Source of the DNA: CALFMR01 sp035550595
GTDB lineage: Bacteria; Acidobacteriota; Vicinamibacteria; Vicinamibacterales; SCN-69-37
NCBI GenBank assembly: GCA_035550595.1
Contig: DASZOV010000013.1
Span: 1 to 19,427, forward strand
Length of the DNA: 19,427 bases
Direction: 5' to 3'
Position 1 is the first letter of the stretch; each line of letters starts with the position of its first letter. Position numbers and translations under genes: made by a program. Below, in pieces: positions 6,944-13,374 of this stretch. The notes under the pieces are model-generated. The model had not been told where the DNA came from and did not search any database. It saw only the letters and a program-made list of their open reading frames with translations.

Positions 6944-8839
6944 TCAGAACGCCTGCCCGATGCTGAGGTGGATGCGCCAGTGGCGCTGCTCCGGCTCGCC
7001 GTTCACGATGAGGCCGGGAACGTGGTTGAGCTGGATGCCGAGGTCCGCGCGAATGACACCCACTGGCGTGCTGTAGCGGAGGCCGACGCCCGCATCGCTG
7101 CGGAGCGGACCGCCGCCTGCCCAACTCCCGGCGAACACGTTGCCCGCATCGAGAAAGCCCACGAGCCCCATGCCGCTGCGGATCGCGAGACGCAACTCGG
7201 CCGATCCGTCGAGGATCGTACGGCCGCCCGTCGGCAGACCGCTGCTGAGCGGCGCGACCTCATAGCGGCCCCACCCGCGCAAGCTCGTCGACCCGCCGAG
7301 GAAGTAGCGCGCCGAGAACGGCACATCCGTGTCATTGGCGGCCGCGAGCGTGCCGTAACGCGCGCGGGCAGCCACGACGACCTGCTGGCCGACGGGCAGA
7401 TAGCCTCGCGCTTCGCCCAGGTACTCGGAATAGCGGAACGTGCCACCCAAACCTGGACGCGCGATCTCCGTGTGCAGTGAGATGCCGTAGCCGGCCGTCG
7501 GGTCGGCGACGCTGTCGACGTCGTTGTGCGTGAAATCGATCGCCACCGCCGCGTTCGTGCCCCGGCCTTGTCCCGTCACCGGATCGAGGCCGAGCGCGAT
7601 GAGCTCGTTGAAGTTGTTGATGTCCTCGAGCGCGTCCTCGTGGATCCCGTACCGCAGGTACTCGTGGACGTAGGCCGCGCTCAGCACGTCGCCCGGCGCG
7701 CGCGCGGCTCGCCGCCGGCGGCGCGAAAACCGATACGTGAGGCCCAGCCGCCCCCCGTAGGTACGTGAGTCGTACGTCTCTTCGTGCGTCCACCAGCTCG
7801 TTGCCGACGCGTCGAACCCGAGGCCACGCCGGTACAGGTACGGCTGGCTGAAGCTCGCGCGCACGCCGCGATCGATCGACGACCACTTGCCGTCGGCCTC
7901 GAACTGGCTCGCGTTGCCGAAGAGGTTCAGGTGTGACCATCCGGCCGACGCGCGGAGCCGATCTTCGGATCCGTATCCGGCGCCGAGCTCCAGGCGATGC
8001 GGCGGATTCTCGGCGACGACGACGCGCACGGGAATCGCGGCGACGGGCGTGCCCGCGGGTGGCGGCGCCTCGACGTTGACGAAGCGAAGAATCTGGAGGT
8101 TGCCGAGCCGCCGTTCGCTCTGCGCCACGAGCGTCTGGCGATAGAGCTGACCAGGCCGGAAGCTCAGCTCGCGCGTGATGACGCGATCGTCGAGCGTGTG
8201 CGGACCGAGCAGCGTGATGGGGCCGAAGACCGTTCGCGGCCCTGGCGTCACCGCCAGCGTCACGACGAGGTGGCCGGGCGCGGAGCCCGCGGCTTCTGTC
8301 GCCGTGGCCGTCGCATAGGCGTAGCCGCGATCGCGCAGCCAGTCGGCCATCCGTTGACGCGCCGCCTCTACCGCGGCGCGGTCGCGCGGCTTGCCGGTCT
8401 CGATGCCCGACCGATCGAGACGGCCCTGCAGGCGTTCGGACAGCGCGTCAATCCCGGTGACACGCACGTCGTCGACGATGAGGGGCTGGCCTTCGTCGAT
8501 CGTGATCGTGATCGCGACGGCATCGCGCGCGTCGTTGAACTTCAGATCCACGCCCGCGACGCGCGCCTCCGGGTAGCCGCGGTCGTCGTAGTAGGTGCGG
8601 AGCCGATCGAGGTCGGCGTCGAAGTCCGCCTGGTTGAAGTACTGCTTCGTCGACCACGGCAGCCAACTGCTCGCGCGCGTCGCCATGACCGAGGTGAGCG
8701 CCGAGTCGCCGATCGCGTGGTTGCCGTCGAAGGCGACGCGGGTCACGCGGACGTCGCCCGGCGTGCGACAGCCGACCGCCGCGACCAGGCTCATCAAAGA
8801 AAGGATTGCTGCCGCGCCTGCCGTCCGCGCTGCCGCCAC
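6944..8839 (-). CDS. BamA/TamA-family outer-membrane assembly barrel (POTRA + Omp85)
   Basis: The protein has 631 aa. I chose GTG 8839, preceded by GAGGT with about 5-nt spacing; the longer reading frame would run into the response-regulator gene and has an Arg-rich non-signal start. Residues 1-24 form a hydrophobic signal ending LVAAVGC, which fits the loose lipobox pattern. Three POTRA-like units follow at about 30-120, 121-203 and 204-280; each contains the helix signature of a YYDDRGYPEA or WLRDRGYAYA type. The Omp85 barrel occupies about 283-631. It includes the conserved lid-loop motif FLGGSTSLRGW near residues 510-525 and a terminal aromatic beta-signal ending SIGQAF. The gene is directly followed by tamB. 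The three POTRA units and this neighbour favour a TamA-type role over the five-POTRA BamA. I leave the symbol blank because Omp85 subfamilies are hard to separate by eye. Confidence 0.88.
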   Translation of the reverse strand: MAAARTAGAAAILSLMSLVAAVGCRTPGDVRVTRVAFDGNHAIGDSALTSVMATRASSWLPWSTKQYFNQADFDADLDRLRTYYDDRGYPEARVAGVDLKFNDARDAVAITITIDEGQPLIVDDVRVTGIDALSERLQGRLDRSGIETGKPRDRAAVEAARQRMADWLRDRGYAYATATATEAAGSAPGHLVVTLAVTPGPRTVFGPITLLGPHTLDDRVITRELSFRPGQLYRQTLVAQSERRLGNLQILRFVNVEAPPPAGTPVAAIPVRVVVAENPPHRLELGAGYGSEDRLRASAGWSHLNLFGNASQFEADGKWSSIDRGVRASFSQPYLYRRGLGFDASATSWWTHEETYDSRTYGGRLGLTYRFSRRRRRAARAPGDVLSAAYVHEYLRYGIHEDALEDINNFNELIALGLDPVTGQGRGTNAAVAIDFTHNDVDSVADPTAGYGISLHTEIARPGLGGTFRYSEYLGEARGYLPVGQQVVVAARARYGTLAAANDTDVPFSARYFLGGSTSLRGWGRYEVAPLSSGLPTGGRTILDGSAELRLAIRSGMGLVGFLDAGNVFAGSWAGGGPLRSDAGVGLRYSTPVGVIRADLGIQLNHVPGLIVNGEPEQRHWRIHLSIGQAF

Positions 8840-8925
8840 GTCACACCTCGTTCGATCCGCTCCGCTACGGTATCGCCCGGCGGCTCTCGCCGTCACGCGG
8901 CGCGGCAGCGGGCGTATGGCGCGGG

Positions 8926-9342
8926 CTACCCACTTGCGGCAGGCTGCTGCCCACCACGCGCGCCGGCCTCGTCGCCGAGCAGGCGGCCGATCTCGCGCAC
9001 GAGCGCGGCCGGATCGCACGGCTTGACGAGCACCACGTTGAAGCCCGCGCGCTCGGCAGCCTCGAGCTGCCCGGTGTGCGAGTAGCCCGTGGCGGCGATG
9101 AGCGGGATGCGCGCGGTGCCCGGCGACTGGCGGAGCACCTTCGCGGCCTCGATGCCGGTCAGACCGGGGAGTTCGAGATCCATGACGACGAGATCGGGCG
9201 GATGGGCCAGCGCGATCCGAACGGCATCACGGCCGTTCTCAGCCGTCGTGACCTCGTATCCGGCGAGCTGCAGATACAGGCTCCACATCTCCAGCGCGTC
9301 CGGATAGTCGTCGACGAGCAGGATGTGTTGTTTGTCCGCCAT
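8926..9342 (-). CDS. Single-domain response regulator (CheY-like receiver)
   Basis: The protein has 138 aa from ATG 9342 (MADKQHILLVDD). ATG 9357 is an alternative that adds 5 residues. Neither has a clear ribosome binding site; the longer upstream frame has no domain content. Receiver features are complete: acidic pair D11/D12, phospho-acceptor D55 in VVMDLELPG, switch Thr85 in ATGY, and Lys107 in LVKPCDP. There is no output domain, only a short Gly/Gln/Ala tail, so it must act by protein contact or as a phosphate carrier. It is divergently oriented from the kinase-like/sigma-54 activator pair, sharing the 195-nt spacer 9343-9537. It also lies 86 nt upstream of the Omp85 gene on the same strand. 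I infer that it belongs to the signalling island rather than to the tam operon. Confidence 0.9.
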   Translation of the reverse strand: MADKQHILLVDDYPDALEMWSLYLQLAGYEVTTAENGRDAVRIALAHPPDLVVMDLELPGLTGIEAAKVLRQSPGTARIPLIAATGYSHTGQLEAAERAGFNVVLVKPCDPAALVREIGRLLGDEAGARGGQQPAASG

Positions 9343-9392
9343 GGAACGTGGGCTCATGCTGATGGAGGCCGTCTGGCGGGCACGAGTTTCAA

Positions 9393-9402
9393 GGCACGTG
9401 CC
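9393..9402. promoter_or_regulatory. Perfect 10-bp palindrome GGCACGTGCC in the divergent spacer
   Basis: GGCACGTGCC lies 50 nt upstream of the response-regulator start and 135 nt upstream of the kinase-like start, in the spacer 9343-9537. An identical decamer occurs in the spacer upstream of the second ytxH-like gene (13052-13061). This is a candidate operator, with no direct evidence of a regulator. I see no confident -35/-10 pair or sigma-54 promoter elsewhere in the spacer. Confidence 0.3.
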
Positions 9403-9537
9403 AAGCGTCGACGTGTTCGGTTCAGCTCCGCGCACGGCAGCGCGCCATGTACAAACGACACGGTTCGCGGCGCCATGTCGTAAGGATCGTCACGACGCCG
9501 CGTGCAGTTGAGCGAAGTGGTAGATTCGGAAACTGGC

Positions 9538-10179
9538 ATGCGAGTTGAACTAGCCGATCTGCTGTCGGTGCTCTCGCACGAGCTACGCGGGCCGCTCGGC
9601 ATCGTGCAGGGTTATCTGCGCTTGATGCAGCGGCAACGACCGCCGGGCGATCCCGATGCGCCGATCATCACGGCCATGCTCGATGCCACAGGCCGGCTGG
9701 CCACCATCGGCCGACAGGCAGCCGATCTCCGCGCGTGGTGCCGTCCGCATCCGGTCGACGCCATGACGGACGTCGCGGCGAGCGATCTCGCCGCGGCCGC
9801 CGTCCAGGCGTCCAGTGGCGTCCTGGTCATGACGGCTGGCGCCTCGGTGTGCGATGCGCCCGTTCGCGTCCTCGACGTCGATGCCGTCGCGGCGGCGTTG
9901 GTCGCGCTCGGCGTGCTCGTGTCGCGCGAGCGCGGGGAGCGCGATGTCTCGCTCGACGTGGCCAGCGCGGCCGATCATGTCACGTTCACGGTGATCCCGG
10001 CGCCCGGCGGCGCAGGACCCGCCACGCCGCCGTCGGCAGTGGCGTTCGATCGTGGAGGCCAGGGTCTGTCACTCGTCGTCGCCTCCTACGTGCTCGACGC
10101 GCACGGCGCCGTCGTCGCGCGGGCCGATCCGCCCGGTTCCATTCAGGTTCACTTGACTCGAGGAAGGACGATCGCGTGA
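9538..10179 (+). CDS. Small soluble HisKA protein with degenerate ATPase domain (pseudokinase or phosphotransferase)
   Basis: The protein has 213 aa from ATG 9538; GTG 9502 would add 12 residues, and neither start has a strong ribosome binding site. The HisKA dimerisation helix is clear: LSHELRGPLG with phospho-acceptor His14, then a second helix to about 66. The C-terminal half (about 100-213) has the size of a HATPase domain and a recognisable lid/G2-like segment GGQGLSLVVASYVLDAHGA (173-191). However, the N-box Asn is missing (around VDAVAAALVALG, 114-125) and no DxGxG G1 motif is visible around 145-160. There is no TM, sensor or PAS region. The stop overlaps the next gene's GTG by 4 nt. 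This architecture recalls Spo0B/ChpT-type phosphotransferases. A role in passing phosphate between receivers, or as a phosphatase for the activator, is inference. Confidence 0.8.
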   Translation: MRVELADLLSVLSHELRGPLGIVQGYLRLMQRQRPPGDPDAPIITAMLDATGRLATIGRQAADLRAWCRPHPVDAMTDVAASDLAAAAVQASSGVLVMTAGASVCDAPVRVLDVDAVAAALVALGVLVSRERGERDVSLDVASAADHVTFTVIPAPGGAGPATPPSAVAFDRGGQGLSLVVASYVLDAHGAVVARADPPGSIQVHLTRGRTIA

Positions 10180-11708
10180 CGCCAGCCCGACTCGCCGTTG
10201 TCGACGACGACCCCGCGTTCAGCCAGTACCTGGCCACCGTGCTCGGCTCACGCGGCTACGAGGTGAGCGCTTACACGAGCGGTGGCGATCTGCTGCGCGC
10301 GCTCGTCCGTGGACCGGCGCCCGACGTCGTGCTGCTCGACGTGCTCATGCCCGGGATGGACGGCCTCGAGACGCTGCGCGCGATCCGTGCGGCCCACCCG
10401 GGCGTGCAGGTCATCATGCTGTCGGGCACGCAGGTGCCGGCGACCATCGTCGATGCCGTCCGGCTCGGCGCCGTCGACTACGTCGTCAAACCCGACGACC
10501 CGGAGGGATTTGGCGAGGCGGCGCTCGAAGCCGCCATCCGCGGCGCGGTCGAGAAGATGACGTTGACGGGAGAGATCGCGCGTCTGCGCGCACAGGTCGC
10601 CGACGACCCCGACGGCGCGCAGCCGTGCTGGGGATCGGGCGCGGCCATGCGCCAGGTACTGACGATGATCGAGCGCGTCGCCGATAGCGACGTGAGCGTG
10701 CTCATCTCGGGCGAGAGCGGCGTCGGCAAGGAAGTCATCGCGCGGGAACTGCACCGGCGCTCGATGCGCCGCACGCACAACTTCGTCAAGGTGAACTGCG
10801 CGGCGCTGCCGACCGAGCTGCTCGAGAGCGAGCTCTTCGGCCACGAACGCGGCGCGTTCACGGGCGCGCAGAACGCGCGCGTCGGCAAGTTCGAGTTCGC
10901 CAACGACGGCACGATCATGCTCGACGAGATCGGCGAGATGCCGCAGCCGCTCCAGGCCAAGCTGCTGCACGTGCTGCAGGATCGCGAGTTCACGCGGCTC
11001 GGCAGCAATCGGCCGATTGCCGTCGACGTGCGCATCATCGCGGCGACCAATCGCGACCTCGAGCAGATGATCCGCGCGGGCCAGTTCCGCGAAGATCTCT
11101 ACTACCGTCTGCAGGTCATCGAGATTCGCGTGCCGCCGCTGCGCGAGCGGCGCGACGAGATCATCCCCCTCGTCGAGTTCTTCCTCGTGAAGTACGCGGC
11201 GCGTTACGGCCGGCCCGCGGCGCGGCCGTCAGCGCGGCTGCGTGACGCGTTCCTCACCTACCCTTGGCCCGGCAACGTGCGCGAGCTCGAAAACGTGCTG
11301 AAGCGCTTCGTCATCTTGCAGGACGAAGACATGGTCCTCGCCGAGCTGCAGCGCGCCAAGCTGGCCGAGCCGGTGTTCGTGCCGGCCGTTGTCGCGGCCA
11401 CGCCCAACGGCGTGCACGCAATGCCGCCGCCACTCCGCGAACCACCAGCCGAGCGAGCGCCAGTGTTCGAGGACGTCGCGCCACCGCTTGCGGAAACGAC
11501 CGCCGACACGTCGGACGGTGACGCCACGCCGTCGAAGCTGCCAGAGCTCGCGCGCCGCGCGGCGCTCTCAGCCGAGCGCGAAGCGATCCAGCAGGCGCTC
11601 GATCGCTTCCGCTGGAATCGCCGCAAAGCCGCGCAACTGCTCGGCGTGAGCTACAAGACCCTGTTGAACAAGATGAAGGAGTGCGGGATCAGCGCGCCGA
11701 ACGAGTAG
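10176..11708 (+). CDS. Sigma-54-dependent response regulator, NtrC family
   Basis: The protein has 510 aa from GTG 10176, with AGGAAGG 8 nt upstream and a GTGA overlap with the kinase-like gene. A receiver occupies about residues 5-120: acidic D10-D12, phospho-acceptor D55 (LLDVLMPGMDG), S83 and K105. The AAA+ domain spans about 150-385. It has Walker A GESGVGKE (179-186), the sigma-54-contacting GAFTGA loop (226-231), Walker B TIMLDEIGE with D250/E251, and the FREDLYYRL arginine-finger region (304-312). A Pro/Ala/Thr-rich linker of about 55 residues (398-455) precedes a Fis-type helix-turn-helix (about 475-505, NRRKAAQLLGVSYKTLLNKM). All motifs needed for ATP-driven opening of sigma-54 promoters are present. 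The 3' end overlaps cmk tail to tail by 20 bp. Its targets are not evident from the window. Confidence 0.95.
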   Translation: MTPARLAVVDDDPAFSQYLATVLGSRGYEVSAYTSGGDLLRALVRGPAPDVVLLDVLMPGMDGLETLRAIRAAHPGVQVIMLSGTQVPATIVDAVRLGAVDYVVKPDDPEGFGEAALEAAIRGAVEKMTLTGEIARLRAQVADDPDGAQPCWGSGAAMRQVLTMIERVADSDVSVLISGESGVGKEVIARELHRRSMRRTHNFVKVNCAALPTELLESELFGHERGAFTGAQNARVGKFEFANDGTIMLDEIGEMPQPLQAKLLHVLQDREFTRLGSNRPIAVDVRIIAATNRDLEQMIRAGQFREDLYYRLQVIEIRVPPLRERRDEIIPLVEFFLVKYAARYGRPAARPSARLRDAFLTYPWPGNVRELENVLKRFVILQDEDMVLAELQRAKLAEPVFVPAVVAATPNGVHAMPPPLREPPAERAPVFEDVAPPLAETTADTSDGDATPSKLPELARRAALSAEREAIQQALDRFRWNRRKAAQLLGVSYKTLLNKMKECGISAPNE

Positions 11709-12393
11709 CGACGTCGGCCTCGCGGCCGCGCGCCGCCTCGACGAGCGCCATGACCTCGGCGACGACTTCGTCGATCGTGAGCGACGTCGTGTCGATGTAC
11801 GCCGCGTCGGCGGCGCGGCGAAGCGGCGAGACGCGGCGCGTGCGATCGGCTTCGTCGCGCGCTTCGAGCGCCTCGGCGATTCGCGCGGTGCTTTCCTGTC
11901 CACGTCCAGCTGCATGCGCGGCGTCATGCGACCGGCGGCGCGCGCGTTCCTCGGGTTCCGCGTCCAGGTAGACCTTCACGTCCGCGCACGGAAACACGAC
12001 GGATCCGATGTCGCGGCCTTCCATGACGACACCGCCGACGGCGCCGTACTTCCGCTGACGCTCGACGAGCGCGGCACGGACCGGCGGATGCTGCGCGACG
12101 ATGGCCGCGGCTTCGTCGATGGCCGGCGTGCGAATCGCGTCGGTGACGTCCGACCCGTCGATGACGATGCGTTGGTCGAGCGAGAGCACGGCACGGCGCG
12201 CGACGGCCGCAACGGCGTCCGCGTCGCGGAGATCGACGCCCTCATGGCGCGCCTGCCACGCGACGGCGCGGTACATGGCCCCGGTGTCGATGTGCCGGTA
12301 GTGGAGCCGTGCAGCGACCGTGCGCGCAACGGTCCCTTTCCCGGCGCCGGAGGGACCGTCGATGGCGATGACGAGAGAAGACGGCGGCGTCAC
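11689..12393 (-). CDS. cmk: Cytidylate kinase
   Basis: The protein has 234 aa from GTG 12393. It phosphorylates CMP and dCMP with ATP to the diphosphates in pyrimidine salvage, in the cytoplasm. The P-loop is GPSGAGKGT at 13-21, the CMP-binding segment DTGAMYRA is at 36-43, and GRDIGSVVFP is at 126-135. An Arg-rich LID region (about 150-185) is followed by RVSPLRRAADAAYIDTT, which is typical of the family end. The C-terminal extension after about 222 is variable and overlaps the sigma-54 activator gene by 20 bp on the opposite strand. There is no convincing ribosome binding site; an A/T stretch at 12400-12407 sits where a -10 box would give a leaderless mRNA. The gene is usually close to rluB and scpB in bacteria. 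Here small membrane genes intervene. Confidence 0.95.
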   Translation of the reverse strand: MTPPSSLVIAIDGPSGAGKGTVARTVAARLHYRHIDTGAMYRAVAWQARHEGVDLRDADAVAAVARRAVLSLDQRIVIDGSDVTDAIRTPAIDEAAAIVAQHPPVRAALVERQRKYGAVGGVVMEGRDIGSVVFPCADVKVYLDAEPEERARRRSHDAAHAAGRGQESTARIAEALEARDEADRTRRVSPLRRAADAAYIDTTSLTIDEVVAEVMALVEAARGREADVATRSAR

Positions 12394-12399
12394 GGGCCC

Positions 12400-12407
12400 T
12401 ATTATTT
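12400..12407 (-). promoter_or_regulatory. Candidate -10 element for a leaderless cmk transcript
   Basis: On the minus strand AAATAATA is an isolated 8-nt A/T run in very GC-rich DNA. It ends 6 nt before the GTG start of cmk, which has no Shine-Dalgarno match. No -35 at normal distance is obvious, so this is a weak suggestion. Confidence 0.22.
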
Positions 12408-12439
12408 CCGGGATGCCGCCGTGCGGGAAGCGCGACGTG

Positions 12440-12676
12440 TCAGCCTTCGCGCCAGCGGCTCATGCCGATGCCGACGCACGCCGCGCCCCCGGCGAGCGCG
12501 AGGCCGCCAATGACCGGCCAGATGGGCGATCGCGCGTCGAGCGCGCCCTGCTGCCGCTCGGCGAACGTCGTGTTGGGACTGACCGTCGGATCGGTTTGCG
12601 CGTTGATCATGAAGCCGAAAATGACGAGAGCCAGGACGACCAGCCCTGCGCCAGCGGCCACGAGTGAGCGAATCAT
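12440..12676 (-). CDS. Small two-TM membrane protein, possibly DUF3185-like
   Basis: The protein has 78 aa from ATG 12676. TM1 covers about residues 4-24 (LVAAGAGLVVLALVIFGFMI) and TM2 about 52-71 (IWPVIGGLALAGGAACVGIG). The segment between them, including DPTVSPNTTFAERQQG, is polar and is probably the exposed loop. The two-helix plan with a final helix opening on a Trp-Pro and Gly-Gly motif recalls DUF3185 proteins, but that is recall and not a computed match. The ATG overlaps the TGA of the upstream YtxH-like gene (ATGA), so the two are translationally coupled. It lies 46 nt upstream of cmk on the same strand. Function is unknown; a membrane-stress accessory role is inferred from its partner. 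Confidence 0.65.
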   Translation of the reverse strand: MIRSLVAAGAGLVVLALVIFGFMINAQTDPTVSPNTTFAERQQGALDARSPIWPVIGGLALAGGAACVGIGMSRWREG

Positions 12677-12936
12677 GCGGCACCGCCTCCCGGTTTGACT
12701 TCGAAGACGGAGGACCGTGCCACGGGACTCGTGCGTGCCTGCCGGTACTCGTCGCTGATGCGGCCGAGCCGAAGCCAGAGCCGTCGCAGTTCGTCGATTT
12801 CGACGACCATCCGATCGAGCGCGCCGCCGATCTCGTCGCGCCGCCGGCGTCCGTCGGCCGTGAAGTAGAGATAGCCGATGAGTGCGCCGACGCTGGCGCC
12901 AACGACCGCGCCCGTCCAGGAACTGCCGAGTGTCAT
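12673..12936 (-). CDS. Second YtxH-like small membrane protein
   Basis: The protein has 87 aa. I chose ATG 12936 (MTLGSSWTGAVVG) because a GAGGGG purine run lies about 8 nt upstream and the hydrophobic segment then starts at once; an upstream in-frame ATG at 12978 would add 14 charged residues. A Gly-zipper-like hydrophobic helix at about 7-24 (WTGAVVGASVGALIGYLYF) ends in TADGRRRRDEI, the YtxH-style helix boundary. A charged helix follows (about 30-65), with Asp/Glu alternating with Arg, and then a short tail. The gene is short for YtxH but keeps the plan. It is coupled by ATGA to the following two-TM gene. It lies downstream of a 438-nt spacer (12937-13374) that contains a palindrome and a repeat block and no other supported gene. 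Confidence 0.65.
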   Translation of the reverse strand: MTLGSSWTGAVVGASVGALIGYLYFTADGRRRRDEIGGALDRMVVEIDELRRLWLRLGRISDEYRQARTSPVARSSVFEVKPGGGAA

Positions 12937-13051
12937 GGTCCGCCCCTCGCCTTCGAGTCGTGGGACCGGCTCAGGCACGCGCCGCAGGTCCGGCCAGCAG
13001 TCTCGAACCCGCCGCGTCGCATCGGTGCCGGTCCCGAGTCATGACAAGCAC

Positions 13052-13061
13052 GGCACGTGCC
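13052..13061. promoter_or_regulatory. Second copy of the GGCACGTGCC palindrome
   Basis: A perfect 10-bp palindrome lies about 115 nt upstream of the YtxH-like start at 12936. It is identical to the decamer at 9393-9402 in the signalling island. Both copies are intergenic and on the promoter side. This is a candidate shared operator; no regulator is identified. Confidence 0.3.
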
Positions 13062-13116
13062 ACGCCGCCGCGCGCGAGCGTTCGGCGACGCGCGGAAGCC
13101 AGAGGAAATGGCTGGG

Positions 13117-13373
13117 TAAGGACGCTCTTAAAAAAGATGACTTCGCGAGCCCCCGAGCGGAGCGAGGGCGGCGAAGCGCGTAGGCGCGGGGGTGAGGCCC
13201 CGCGCCACTGCAAAGAAGATGACTGCGCGCATTGCAAGGGCGGCGAAGCGATTAAAAAGTCCGCGAAGCTCGCGACGCAGGAGCGACGCTGAGCGGGCGA
13301 GCGGGGGTGGGGCCCCGCGAGCGGACAGGAAAAGATGGGCCCCAGCGCCCTGCAAAAAAAGTTGACTCGCGCG
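13117..13373. repeat. Degenerate intergenic repeat block downstream of rluB
   Basis: Several motifs recur. A-rich AAGATGACT is at 13134-13142 and 13216-13224, with a variant at 13353-13366. AGGGCGGCGAAGCG is identical at 13165-13178 and 13237-13250. The hairpin-forming GCGGGGGTGRGGCCCCGCG is at 13186-13204 and 13301-13319. The block also holds TAAG...ACGCTCTTA at 13117-13130, the 9-mer seen at the ends of the 1018-1109 element. Spacings of 72-115 nt show imperfect, rearranged tandem units. Open frames across it translate to Arg/Ser/Pro-rich sequence without protein character. It may act as the 3' region of rluB, since a T-run follows the stop on the minus strand. Confidence 0.6.
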
Positions 13374-13374
13374 A

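Noticed and set aside
6266..7480. 404-aa plus-strand frame across the tamB/Omp85 junction
   Set aside because: Antisense shadow; no ribosome site and no protein-like pattern.
8840..9019. N-terminal extension of the Omp85 gene into the response regulator
   Set aside because: It would hide the signal sequence behind an Arg-rich segment and overlap another gene on the same strand. GTG 8839 has a ribosome site and an immediate signal peptide.
9534..9550. TGGCATGCGAGTTGAAC as a sigma-54 promoter for the kinase-like gene
   Set aside because: It lacks the -12 GC and overlaps the start codon, so it cannot drive this gene.
9735..10175. Upstream in-frame extension of the sigma-54 activator
   Set aside because: The stretch is Arg-rich and overlaps the kinase-like gene. 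The receiver begins at once after GTG 10176, which has a good ribosome site.
13117..13373. CRISPR array
   Set aside because: Repeat units are degenerate, differ in spacing and are of several kinds. There are no uniform spacers and no cas gene nearby.
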